From assembly GCA_020846575.1 (NCBI GenBank), contig JADLDQ010000102.1, positions 1 through 25,416 of the forward strand: a DNA stretch of 25,416 nt, read 5' to 3'. Every line of letters starts with the position of its first letter. The stretch's first letter is position 1. The notes under the pieces are model-generated. The model was given only the letters and a program-made list of their open reading frames with translations, was not told the origin of the DNA and ran no database searches. The position numbers and the translations under genes are program-made. This document shows positions 7,374 through 14,921 of this stretch, piece by piece. The stretch comes from Burkholderiales bacterium. GTDB lineage: Bacteria > Pseudomonadota > Gammaproteobacteria > Burkholderiales > SG8-39.

Positions 7374-8468
7374 TCAGCGGCCCGCGGGGCCGAGCAAGTA
7401 GTCGGCAAGCGCCGCGCGCGCCCTCGGGGCGCCGCCCATGCGCACCACGTCCCCGTGCACCCGCCGGAAGTGGCGCGGCGCCTCGTGCTCCTCGGCATAA
7501 CCGATCGCGCCCAGGGCGCGGTGCGACTGGATCGACACCTCGCGCAGCGCGGGCCCCGCGAAGGCGAGCGCCGCCTCGGCGAACACTCGCCAGTCGTCGC
7601 TGCCGCGGTCGCGGGCGTCGGCGGCCGAATCCAGCGACAGGCGCACACCGTCCAGGTCGATGAGGCAGTTGGCGAGCTTGTGCTGGATCGCCTGGAACTG
7701 CCCGATGAACTGGCCGAACTGCTTGCGCACCTTGGCGTGCTCCACCGCGAGCTCGAACGCGCGGCCCGCCGCGCCCAGGGCGCGCGCCGCGCAGCTCACG
7801 CGCGCCACCAGCGCGACCTCGCGCAGCCGTTGCGCATCGACGGCGAGCGCGTCGGCGGGCGTGCGCTCCAGGTCGATTTCCGCCAGCGGCGGCACCGGGA
7901 TGCCGGGTGTCTCGGTGACCGTCAGCCCCTTCGCGCCCGCCGCCACGATCGCGGCACCGGCGGGCGCGTCGGTGAACACGAGGAAATGCGTCGCCGAGGC
8001 CGCGTCCTCGACGAACGCGATCCTGCCGCTCAGTGCGCCCCCGGAAGTCTGCGCGCGGCCGGCCGCAGCGTCGCCGTCGAAGGCGCCCAGCGCGAGCGCA
8101 ACCCGCGCCTTGCCCTCGCGCAGGGCATCGAGCAGCGCCGCGGCGGCAGGGGATTCGCGCTGCGCCGAGAGCGCGATGTTGGCCGCGACCCCTCCCAGCA
8201 GCGGTGCCGGGCAGGCCGCCCGTCCGAGTTCCTCGAAGACCAGCGCGATCTCGCGCAAGCCGCCCTCGGCCGCGTCCGAGCCGAGTGCGGTCAGACCTTG
8301 CGCGCCCATGTCCTGCCACAGCGCCGCAATCGCCTGCGGCTTGCCGGAGAGTTCCACCGCCTGCGCCGGGGGCCAGCGGCTGGCGAGGAAGTCCCGCACC
8401 GAATCGCGCAGCAGCTGGCGATCGGACTCCGAGAGACGTTCCGAATGGGCAGACGGACTGCGGGTCAT
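7374..8468 (-). CDS. Acyl-CoA dehydrogenase, divergent partner subunit (364 aa)
   Basis: This second acyl-CoA dehydrogenase-family protein is more divergent than its neighbour. The C-terminal half has the family stretch RKQFGQFIGQFQAIQHKLA, which contributes to FAD binding across the subunit interface. The middle domain (about 120-215) is Ala-rich, and the conserved FAD/substrate motif of the large subunit is not obvious. The ATG at 8468 has AGGAGG ten bases upstream; an upstream in-frame start at 8573 would add 35 Pro/Ala-rich residues and was rejected. It is the first gene of the operon and lies 17 bases ahead of the large subunit. Likely role: non-catalytic or half-site partner in a heteromeric dehydrogenase (inference). 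Confidence 0.85.
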   Translation of the reverse strand: MTRSPSAHSERLSESDRQLLRDSVRDFLASRWPPAQAVELSGKPQAIAALWQDMGAQGLTALGSDAAEGGLREIALVFEELGRAACPAPLLGGVAANIALSAQRESPAAAALLDALREGKARVALALGAFDGDAAAGRAQTSGGALSGRIAFVEDAASATHFLVFTDAPAGAAIVAAGAKGLTVTETPGIPVPPLAEIDLERTPADALAVDAQRLREVALVARVSCAARALGAAGRAFELAVEHAKVRKQFGQFIGQFQAIQHKLANCLIDLDGVRLSLDSAADARDRGSDDWRVFAEAALAFAGPALREVSIQSHRALGAIGYAEEHEAPRHFRRVHGDVVRMGGAPRARAALADYLLGPAGR

Positions 8469-8654
8469 GAATGGACTGCCTCCTGTCTTCTTCCCGGCGC
8501 GAAACGCCGGGCAGTGCGGGATGCGAGATGCTGCGGGCGGGGGATGTGGAACGAGCGGCGGACTTGCCGCCATGATAGCGGCTTCCGGGCTGTAACTGAA
8601 GTCGGCGCCGCCCTGCGGTGCGGCCGGCGCCGCCGTCCTGCGCCGCAGCCCGAG

Positions 8655-8733
8655 CGCGGGCTGAAGTTTCCGGCCGGGAGTCTGTCCTGCGCCCAGGCCG
8701 GGCGCTGGCTGAAGTTTCCGGCTGAGAGTCTGA
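8655..8733. repeat. 48-bp direct repeat, about 1.7 copies
   Basis: Two copies start at 8655 and 8703, sharing the core GGCTGAAGTTTCCGGC followed by GAGTCTG. The second copy runs into the stop codon of the HDOD gene at 8734. The repeat therefore lies directly downstream of the HDOD gene and about 190 bp upstream of the dehydrogenase operon start. It could affect mRNA ends or the operon promoter; no function can be read. Confidence 0.65.
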
Positions 8734-9645
8734 TCAGGCGGGCAGAGCCGCCCGCGGGGGCGCGGCGCTCGACCCCAGGCCGAAGAGCTCCACCACCGCG
8801 ACCAGGTTCTCGCCGACTTCCTCGGACACTTCGGGGATGCACAGTTCGTCGAGGCCCACGATCTCCCAGACCGGCACTGCGATGTTCACCGAGATCGCAC
8901 TCGGCTCCGAGCCCTCGCCAGACGTGTGCGCAGCGGCGCAGTCCTGAGCGTGCCGGGCGGCGAGCCTCGCCGCGACATGCAGCAGCGCCGCCTCGCGCGC
9001 GTGCTCGCCGGCAGCGGCAGGTTCGTCCTGGAACTCGATGACCGCTCGGAAGCACTCGGGAAGTCCCCAGAACCGGACCAGTGCAGCGCCGACCTGCGCG
9101 TAATCGCAGCCGATCAGCTCCCGCTCCAAGGCCGGCAGTGCGTCGGGATCGCCACCGGCCAGTTGCAGTGCACGGGCAGCCAGTTCCGGCAGCTTCTGGT
9201 AAAGGATCATGTGGCCCAGATCGCTCAGCAGGCCCTCGACGAAGAGGCGCTCCGCATCCGGCAGTTCGGCCTTGCGCGCAAAGCTCGCCGCGGCCAGTGC
9301 GCGGTAGACGCTCGCGCGCCAGAACCGCGCCAGGTCCATCTGTCGCGGGGCGATGCCGCTGAAGACCTGGGCGACCGAGGTGGCGAGAATCACGTCGTGC
9401 ACGTGCAGGGTGCCCAGCAGCATCACCGCCCGCGACACGGACCCGATCTGGCCGCCGAATCCCCAGAAGGCGCTGTTCACCAGGCGCAGCAGGCGGGCGC
9501 TCATCGCGGCATCCTTGGAGATCACCTCGGCGAGATCTCCGGCCGAGCATCTCGGGTCGTCGATGATGCGCTTGGCCCGCCGGTAAATGTCCGGCAGGGA
9601 AACGAGTTTCACGGCGTCGCCGACGATGGCCTGGGCTGTGCGCAA
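8734..9645 (-). CDS. HDOD domain protein
   Basis: HDOD domains are regulatory, non-catalytic relatives of HD phosphohydrolases, often acting in signalling, stress or cell-cycle control. The N-terminal 200 residues show the pattern: LPDIYRRAKRIIDDP, then ISKDAAMSARLLRLVNSAFWG, then the SVSRAVMLLG and FVEGLLSDLGHMILY helices. The HD-type metal pair is degenerate (SD in GLLSDLG), as expected for HDOD. The C-terminal 100 residues hold a further helical region and a hydrophobic end. No ATG fits the domain start, so I chose TTG at 9645 with GGAGAG eight bases upstream, giving 303 aa; the open frame further upstream has non-coding composition. It diverges from the FAH-family gene. Its target is unknown. 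Confidence 0.82.
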   Translation of the reverse strand: MRTAQAIVGDAVKLVSLPDIYRRAKRIIDDPRCSAGDLAEVISKDAAMSARLLRLVNSAFWGFGGQIGSVSRAVMLLGTLHVHDVILATSVAQVFSGIAPRQMDLARFWRASVYRALAAASFARKAELPDAERLFVEGLLSDLGHMILYQKLPELAARALQLAGGDPDALPALERELIGCDYAQVGAALVRFWGLPECFRAVIEFQDEPAAAGEHAREAALLHVAARLAARHAQDCAAAHTSGEGSEPSAISVNIAVPVWEIVGLDELCIPEVSEEVGENLVAVVELFGLGSSAAPPRAALPA

Positions 9646-9862
9646 GGGCTGAGCTCTCCACGGCGGGCAGCCGGGGCTTGGCCCACCCCGGGAGCGGCCC
9701 CGAACGGGCCACCTGGATCCGTATACGGCACCTGCGCCCACGATCTTGAAGGCCGTGCACTCACCCCGGAGAGGTACCGGCGCCGGGATTCGGCTCCGGC
9801 ATGTGATCGTCTCGAGGGTGCAATCGAGCCGGCCGCAGGCTAGCATGGCGCCGGCAGCCGCC

Positions 9863-9896
9863 GGGAGCGTGCACAGCCGGGGAGCGTGCACAGCCG
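9863..9896. repeat. 17-bp tandem repeat in a divergent promoter region
   Basis: The unit GGGAGCGTGCACAGCCG is present twice in succession, at 9863-9879 and 9880-9896, each with a GTGCAC palindrome. It lies in the 283-bp gap between the divergent HDOD and FAH-family genes, just ahead of the FAH ribosome binding site. Two identical sites 17 bp apart could bind a regulator or be simple slippage. Confidence 0.6.
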
Positions 9897-9928
9897 GCGA
9901 GGATGAACAGGCGAACGGGAGAAGCCCA

Positions 9929-10942
9929 TTGAAGATCGCCAAGTACGGTCCCGACCGCATCGCCGCGGTGGAGGGTGCGAAGCTCATCGACCTCAACCTC
10001 GCCTTCGCGAGCTACGCGAGGCACGAGCTGCGAGAGGCCTTGCCGGGCGAGCTGGCCGACGCGCGCGTGCCTTCGGACCTGCTGAAATTCATCCAGGCGG
10101 GGCGCGCCGCCCTGGACGCCGCGTACGCCGCGCTCGAGTTCGTGCGGCCGCTGGGAGACTGGGCGCGCGGCCCGCGCGGCGAGCCGATCGTTCTGGATCT
10201 CGGTGCGACGCCGCTGCGCGCGCCGCTGCCCAGCCTCGGGTCCAAGCTCATCTGCATGGGTCGCAACTTCGCCGAGCACGCACACGCCGCGCAGGCGGCC
10301 ACGATGGCGCGCGAGGCGGCCGGCGAGCCCCGGCACAAGGCGCCCGAGTCCTCGCGGCGCCCCAAGCGCCCGGCAGGCTTCATCAAGTTCGCCGATACCG
10401 TGGTCGGACCGGGCGACCCGGTCACATACCCCTCGCGCACCCGCCAGTTCGACTACGAATGCGAGATCGCGGCGATCATCGGCACCCCCGGCAAGGACAT
10501 CGCCGAGGCGAACGCCATGAACCACGTATTCGGCTACAGCGTCTTCTGCGACTACAGCGCGCGTGACCAGACCACCGACCTGGAAGACATGAACTGGGTG
10601 CGCCACCACAAGAACTTCGACTGCGCAGCCGCGCTGGGCCCCTGGATCCTGACGGCGGACGAGCTGCCCGACCCGCACGGCGTGCCGTTGCGCACCTGGG
10701 TGAACGGGCAAGCGCGCCAGGACGGGAACACGTCGGAGATGATCTACAAGTTCCCGCGCATCATCGAGTATTACTCGGTGGACCAGACGCTCTACCCGGG
10801 GGACCTCTTCGCCTCGGGCACCTGCCAGGGCACCGCGATGGAAAAGAAGGACGGCTCCTGGTTCCTCGAGCCCGGCGATACCGTCGAATTCGAAATCCCG
10901 CAGATCGGCAGGTTCAGCAACCGGGTCGTGGCGAAACGATAG
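9929..10942 (+). CDS. Fumarylacetoacetate hydrolase-family protein
   Basis: FAH-family enzymes hydrolyse C-C bonds or decarboxylate and isomerise beta-keto acids, mostly in aromatic compound breakdown, using a divalent metal. At 337 aa, this protein has the family N-terminal domain to about residue 100. The catalytic core follows, with GRNFAEHA (111-118), the metal ligands Glu177 and Glu179 in DYECE, and Asp208 in the DYSARD stretch. The C-terminal GDLFASGTCQGTA and PGDTVEFEI motifs are typical. The TTG at 9929 has GGGAGAAG four bases upstream and starts the conserved KIAKYG strand; the nearby ATG at 9903 is out of frame. An insert of about 25 polar residues (124-148) lies between the active-site His region and the metal ligands. 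The exact substrate is unknown. Confidence 0.9.
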   Translation: MKIAKYGPDRIAAVEGAKLIDLNLAFASYARHELREALPGELADARVPSDLLKFIQAGRAALDAAYAALEFVRPLGDWARGPRGEPIVLDLGATPLRAPLPSLGSKLICMGRNFAEHAHAAQAATMAREAAGEPRHKAPESSRRPKRPAGFIKFADTVVGPGDPVTYPSRTRQFDYECEIAAIIGTPGKDIAEANAMNHVFGYSVFCDYSARDQTTDLEDMNWVRHHKNFDCAAALGPWILTADELPDPHGVPLRTWVNGQARQDGNTSEMIYKFPRIIEYYSVDQTLYPGDLFASGTCQGTAMEKKDGSWFLEPGDTVEFEIPQIGRFSNRVVAKR

Positions 10943-11024
10943 CCGCGGCTGCCCGCATGGGCGCACCCCCTGCGGCTCGTTCCGAGGCGCTGCAAGAACG
11001 CACCCCGGCGGCGGGAGGACCGCT

Positions 11025-11558
11025 TTAGCTTGAAAAGTGCGAGCTGCCCGCCGGTCCCGATGAGGAACGGGACCGGGGCCCTGGGGCCTGTCCCGGCGCA
11101 AAGCGCGAGCGCCCCTCCTCGGCGGCGCTCGGCACCCGCTCAGGAGCGGGCGCGCCGTCCAGCGCAGTCGATCCCGGCCAGGCGACATCGGTGATGTCGA
11201 AGACCACGTCGTCGGGACCCTGGAACTTGATCTCGTACTGGGCGTCGGGCGGAATCCGGTCCTCTCCCACGATGCACGCAGAGCCCATCGCCTCCAGCTT
11301 TTCGGCCCACGCCGGCACGTCGTCCACCACCACGCCCATGTGATGGAAGCCCTCGAAGTCCGGGCCTTTGCCGGTCTGGTTGTTCGAGAAGCTGAGGATG
11401 GAGATGTTGAGCGAACCGTCCGAGAGGATCACACCGCTCGGGTTGTCCGGGTCCTTGCCGGTGCGCCGCAGCTCGCGCCAACCGAAGGCCTTCTTGTAGA
11501 ACTCCGCGGACTTGCCCGGGTTACGACTGGCGAAGGCGAGATGGCGGATCTTGAGCAT
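11025..11558 (-). CDS. VOC (glyoxalase/dioxygenase superfamily) protein with long tail
   Basis: The first 130 residues form one vicinal-oxygen-chelate module pair: IRHLAFASRNPGKSAEFYKKAFGW at the start, then FHHMGVVVDDVPAWAEKLEAMG, and DDVVFDITD at the end. His6 and His72/73 are candidate metal ligands, but the position usually held by a final Glu is Asp, so the reaction is open (lyase, epimerase or dioxygenase). Residues 130-177 are Ser/Pro/Arg-rich and look unlike the family, and this part overlaps a terminator-like hairpin (11051-11076). The original stop may therefore have been lost. The ATG at 11558 has a GAGGAG ribosome binding site. It converges with the FAH-family gene and diverges from the Bug gene. 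Confidence 0.82.
   Translation of the reverse strand: MLKIRHLAFASRNPGKSAEFYKKAFGWRELRRTGKDPDNPSGVILSDGSLNISILSFSNNQTGKGPDFEGFHHMGVVVDDVPAWAEKLEAMGSACIVGEDRIPPDAQYEIKFQGPDDVVFDITDVAWPGSTALDGAPAPERVPSAAEEGRSRFAPGQAPGPRSRSSSGPAGSSHFSS
11051..11076 (-). terminator. Terminator-like hairpin inside the VOC gene tail
   Basis: A perfect 9-bp inverted repeat, CCGGTCCCG (11051-11059) and CGGGACCGG (11068-11076), has an 8-base loop. On the minus strand it is followed about 15 bases later by CTTTTC. It falls within the low-complexity tail of the VOC reading frame, where a terminator would normally be downstream of the stop. Confidence 0.45.
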
Positions 11559-11778
11559 CGCGGGTCTCCTCGGGGTTTGCCCGGTGCATTATCGCCCGGC
11601 GAGCGCAATCGACGCCTGCCGCGCCGCAGCGGGCGGATTGTCTTTCGCCGGGCGCCGGTCTGGTCGGGATGCCCAGCCGGGTCGCGGCGTCCCCCGAGGA
11701 GGGCGCACGGCCGCAAGGGCATCTCCGCGGTCGATCCGGGTAACATTGACCCTTCTCGCAACCGCAAGCGGAGCTCAC

Positions 11779-12762
11779 ATGCCGCACCCAGCGCTCCATG
11801 CAACGCTCCAGCGCCTTTTTGCCGCCGCCTGTGTGATCACCGCGACGGCCGCCGCCGCCCAGGGTTATCCCGCGAAGCCGATCCGCATCGTCTCGCCCTA
11901 TCCGCCGGGCGGGTCAACCGACATCGTCGCGCGCCTCGCGGCGCAGAAGATGGCGGTCTCGATGGGGCAGCCGGTGCTGGTGGACAACCGCCCGGGCGCG
12001 GCCGGCGCGATCGGCAGCGAATTCGTGGCGCGTTCCGCGCCTGACGGCTACACGCTGCTGCTCACCACCTCGGGCACGCACACCGCGATCCTGTTCACCG
12101 CGCGCAAGGTGCCGTACGACCCGCTCAAGGACTTCACTCCCATCACCGCGCCGGTGACGCAGTCGGGCGTGATGCTGGTGAACGCCGCGGTGCCCGCGAT
12201 CAACTTCCAGGAGCTCCTCGCCTACGTGAAGCAGAACCCGGGCAAGGTGTCCTACGGCACCGCGGGCATCGGCTCGTCGTTTCACATCATGGGGGAGATC
12301 ATCCGCCTGGCGACCAGGACCGACATCGTGCACGTGCCCTACAAGGGCGGCGCACCGGTCGCGCAGGCCATCGCCTCGGGCGAGGTTCCGCTGGTGCTCC
12401 TCAGCAACACCTCGGGCATGGCCGCGGTGCGCTCGGGCAAGGCGCGCGCCATCGCGGTGCTCGGCGAGCGCCCGATCGCGGAGCTGCCGGGCGTGCCTGT
12501 CATCGGCGAGCTGCTCCCCGGCGTGCAGCGTCCGGCCGACTGGCTGGGCTTCTACGGCCCCGGGGGTCTGAGCGCGCCGCTACTCGTGCGGGCGCACGCC
12601 GAGATGGTCAAGGCGATCAACGACCCGGACAGCGTACCCAAGCTCAAGGCCGCGGGCATGGAGGTGCTCGGGAATTCGCCCGAGGAGTTCGCCGCGCTGA
12701 TCCGCAAGGACATCGAGCTGTATCGCAAGATGGTGCCGATCGCCGGTATCAAGCCGGAGTGA
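11779..12762 (+). CDS. Bug-family tripartite tricarboxylate transporter receptor
   Basis: This is a periplasmic solute-binding protein of the Bug (TctC) family, greatly expanded in betaproteobacteria. At 327 aa it has the usual length. A signal peptide covers about residues 1-27 (hydrophobic LFAAACVITATAAAA, then Q-G). The mature start YPAKPIRIVSPYPPGGSTD is the family hallmark, followed by DNRPGAAGAIGS and the VPYKGGAPVAQAI stretch that shapes the ligand pocket. The ATG at 11779 has GCGGAG upstream. No TctA/TctB membrane partners are nearby, which is common for orphan Bug proteins. Ligands are usually small carboxylates; the neighbouring acyl-CoA genes fit that, but the ligand is not known. 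The 220-bp gap to the divergent VOC gene probably holds both promoters. Confidence 0.93.
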   Translation: MPHPALHATLQRLFAAACVITATAAAAQGYPAKPIRIVSPYPPGGSTDIVARLAAQKMAVSMGQPVLVDNRPGAAGAIGSEFVARSAPDGYTLLLTTSGTHTAILFTARKVPYDPLKDFTPITAPVTQSGVMLVNAAVPAINFQELLAYVKQNPGKVSYGTAGIGSSFHIMGEIIRLATRTDIVHVPYKGGAPVAQAIASGEVPLVLLSNTSGMAAVRSGKARAIAVLGERPIAELPGVPVIGELLPGVQRPADWLGFYGPGGLSAPLLVRAHAEMVKAINDPDSVPKLKAAGMEVLGNSPEEFAALIRKDIELYRKMVPIAGIKPE

Positions 12763-12854
12763 GGCGGTTGCCGTGGCGCGCGCGGGCGCTCCAGAGCGCG
12801 CCTGCGGGACACGCGAGCCGGGGCGCGCCAGCGCGGCACGGGACCGCGCCTGCT

Positions 12855-12930
12855 GGCACAGGAGTCCGCCAGCGGCACGGGAGTCCGCCAGCGGCACGGG
12901 AATCCGCCAGCGGCACAGGCGTCTCCCCTC
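12855..12930. repeat. 19-bp tandem repeat (minisatellite), nearly four copies
   Basis: The unit GGCACGGGAGTCCGCCAGC starts at 12855, 12874, 12893 and 12912; the last copy is partial. Copies differ by one or two bases, and a worn copy may lie just upstream near 12830. It occupies the gap between the convergent Bug and cytochrome genes, ending a few bases from the cytochrome stop. There are no spacers, so it is not a CRISPR array. Confidence 0.8.
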
Positions 12931-12934
12931 GGCT

Positions 12935-13471
12935 TCAGGGTTCCTTCTTGCCGGGCAGGGACGGCGAACCCGGGTCGTGCGCCTGGGCAGGCGCCGCGGC
13001 GCTCGCGACCACCACGCGGTACTTCTCGTGGCATGCCACGCAGGTCTGAATCACCTCGGCCACCTGCGACAGCGTACGCTTGGGCAATTTCGCCCACTCG
13101 GTCTCCACGGCCATCCTGTCCAGGAGATGCTGGATGCTGCGCGTAAAGAGCTTGTATTCCACGGGCAGCTTGCTCGACAGCACCCCCGGGATCGGGCTCT
13201 CGGCCGCCCTGGCGAGTGAGCGCCCGGCCTTCGCCGCTTCGTGCATGTCGTCGTTCGCCAGAGCGTCCACGAGCTGCTGCAGCCCCGACAGGAAACTGCG
13301 CATTTCCCGCAGGACGAGCGCGTGCTCGCCGTGCTCCAGTGTGATGCCGCGTCTTCCGTCGCCGACTTCCACGACCGGTGCGCTCAGGATGAACCTGTTG
13401 GCGAGCGCCAGAATGACCAACACGAGTACGGCCACGATCGCAAGGTAGATCTTGTCTCTGGTCGTCACCAT
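12935..13471 (-). CDS. Membrane-anchored class II-like c-type cytochrome
   Basis: The 178-aa protein has an N-terminal membrane anchor (about 8-28) followed by a helical periplasmic domain and a single haem-binding motif CVACH near the C-terminus (Cys144, Cys147, His148). A C-terminal CxxCH after a four-helix domain is the layout of class II cytochromes (c' and c-556). The first helix reads REMRSFLSGLQQLVDAL, where Met57 is at the position of the c-556 axial Met. The last 25 residues are Pro/Ala/Lys-rich. The ATG at 13471 has GGAGGG six bases upstream; a GTG at 13507 is a weaker choice. It follows narI by 183 bp on the same strand and is probably the last gene of the nitrate reductase operon. 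An electron-transfer or NO-binding role is inferred from fold type only. Confidence 0.75.
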   Translation of the reverse strand: MVTTRDKIYLAIVAVLVLVILALANRFILSAPVVEVGDGRRGITLEHGEHALVLREMRSFLSGLQQLVDALANDDMHEAAKAGRSLARAAESPIPGVLSSKLPVEYKLFTRSIQHLLDRMAVETEWAKLPKRTLSQVAEVIQTCVACHEKYRVVVASAAAPAQAHDPGSPSLPGKKEP

Positions 13472-13595
13472 CACCAGCCCTCCGACATGCAGTTCGCCGA
13501 TCAGCACGACTGAACATCTCCCCGACTCGTGATTCCCCGGGTCCTACCGGTTCACCTTCCTCTCGGTCATCGTTCGTGTTCTTCCGGTTCGAGAG

Positions 13596-13623
13596 CGATC
13601 GTTCACGGTCGATCGTTCACGGC
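13596..13623. repeat. 14-bp tandem repeat, two copies
   Basis: CGATCGTTCACGG plus one base is repeated at 13596-13609 and 13610-13623, inside the 183-bp gap between narI and the downstream cytochrome gene. No terminator is evident in this gap. Confidence 0.65.
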
Positions 13624-13654
13624 TTTGCGACCTCCGCAATCGATCGCATTCGAG

Positions 13655-14353
13655 TCACTTCTTCAGGCCGACATAGCTGCGCATCGAGATCGGCGGGCGC
13701 GTGGCGTAGGACCACGGGAAGCTGAACAGATGCACGAGCTTGGTGAACGGCAGGTACGCGAAGAACGCGCTCGCGATGATGATGTGCAGCTTCATCGTCA
13801 TGGAGACCTCCGCGAGGAGCCTGGCATCGGGCTGCAGCGTGAACAGGCCGACGAGCCACGGGCCGACGGCATAGGACACGCCGAACGCGAGCTGCACGGA
13901 CGAGTGGTACAGGCCAAGCCCCGCGATGACGATGAGAAACAGGAGGACGATGAAGTCCTCGGCCGAGCTCATCGAGCGCACCTGCGCAATGGTGCATCTG
14001 CGGATGAACGCCCATACGAGCCCGTACAGCAACAGCAGGCCGCCGAACAGGCCGGTCCAGCGGAAGAAGCCCACCCAGGAGGGCCAGTTGGCCGCGCCGC
14101 CGATCACGCCCGCGATGTGCGCGAGGAACAGGATCAGGATGCCCCAATGCAGCGACAGCGCCGCGGGGCCGATGGACGCACGCCCGAAGAAACCGGTCGA
14201 ACGGGTGGTCCACATGAGATCCCCGCGGGCGCTCCACCGCCATCGGCCCCTGGCCACGGTCCGGAACCCGCTGAATGCCCTGTAGATCGTCCCGCCGATG
14301 AGCAGCAGCAGCGCGATGTAGGGAAAAGCGACGAAAAAGAACACGTCAAACAT
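13655..14353 (-). CDS. narI: Respiratory nitrate reductase gamma subunit (cytochrome b)
   Basis: NarI is the membrane di-haem b subunit that oxidises quinol and passes electrons to NarH. The 232-aa protein has five membrane segments. The four haem ligands are present with the same spacing as in the E. coli protein: His69 and His79 (ten apart, SLHWGILILFLAH) and His190 and His208 (eighteen apart, KLHI to KLVH). An AGGAGGTG ribosome binding site precedes the ATG at 14353, and the start overlaps the narJ stop by eight bases. The complete ligand set means quinol-linked electron entry should be intact, even though c-type cytochromes flank the operon. Confidence 0.97.
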   Translation of the reverse strand: MFDVFFFVAFPYIALLLLIGGTIYRAFSGFRTVARGRWRWSARGDLMWTTRSTGFFGRASIGPAALSLHWGILILFLAHIAGVIGGAANWPSWVGFFRWTGLFGGLLLLYGLVWAFIRRCTIAQVRSMSSAEDFIVLLFLIVIAGLGLYHSSVQLAFGVSYAVGPWLVGLFTLQPDARLLAEVSMTMKLHIIIASAFFAYLPFTKLVHLFSFPWSYATRPPISMRSYVGLKK

Positions 14354-14921
14354 GGTTCACCTCCTGCGCGAACTCCGTTTTCAACAGACGCTCGAGCGCG
14401 TCCAGAAGACCTGCATAGGGGCTGTCCAGCGCCTTCAGCTTCGCGCGTATCGGTGGCAGATAGGGCAGCACGTACTCTCTTGCGAGTTTGCCTCTCACCG
14501 GATCGCCGGAGCCGGCCGAGAGCGACAGGAACTCCACCATGAGCGGCAGGTAGTCCGGAAGTTCCTTGCCGTTCGGCGAGAAGCCCAGATGCCCGTAGAT
14601 GCCCCGCAGTTCGATCATGTAGCCGTTGCGGTCGGACAGGCCGGCCTGGGCGCAGGTCTTCGGCTCATCGAACACGTGGCTGCCGAGATACAGCGGGCAG
14701 CGCGGATTCAGTTCGAACAGGTCGACGTACTGCTCCTCGTCGATGGCGCTTTGCAGGAATCGAGCGAGCGAGGCCGCAGCCTCGCTGTCGCGCTCCGCCA
14801 CCGCGCCCAGGAGCCTTCGCGCCCGCTCCTTCACCTCGTCCAGGTCGACATCTCGCGGGCTGCACCACAGTTCCGCGATGCAGCCGTAGGTCTCCCGCAG
14901 GTCGCCGTGCGGCTCACTCAT
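14346..14921 (-). CDS. narJ: Nitrate reductase assembly chaperone
   Basis: NarJ is a cytoplasmic chaperone of the TorD/DmsD/NarJ family that binds apo-NarG and helps insert the molybdenum cofactor; it is not part of the final enzyme. The 191-aa all-helical protein carries the family region EEQYVDLFELNPRCPLYLGSHVF and the PDYLPLMVEFL helix typical of NarJ. The ATG at 14921 is inside the last codons of narH (ATGAGTGA, eight-base overlap); an ATG at 14936 would overlap by 23 and is less likely. It is the third gene of the usual G-H-J-I order and is translationally coupled on both sides. Confidence 0.95.
   Translation of the reverse strand: MSEPHGDLRETYGCIAELWCSPRDVDLDEVKERARRLLGAVAERDSEAAASLARFLQSAIDEEQYVDLFELNPRCPLYLGSHVFDEPKTCAQAGLSDRNGYMIELRGIYGHLGFSPNGKELPDYLPLMVEFLSLSAGSGDPVRGKLAREYVLPYLPPIRAKLKALDSPYAGLLDALERLLKTEFAQEVNHV

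Noticed and set aside
9646..9996. N-terminal extension of the HDOD gene to 9996
   Set aside because: The added residues have no domain, cross the divergent FAH start and contain the 17-bp repeat; the TTG at 9645 has a ribosome binding site and fits the domain boundary.
9761..11188. Minus-strand frame of 475 codons opposite the FAH-family gene
   Set aside because: It is an antisense shadow; the plus strand carries the full FAH fold with its metal ligands.
12855..12930. CRISPR array
   Set aside because: The 19-bp units are directly adjacent with no spacers, and there are no cas genes in the window.
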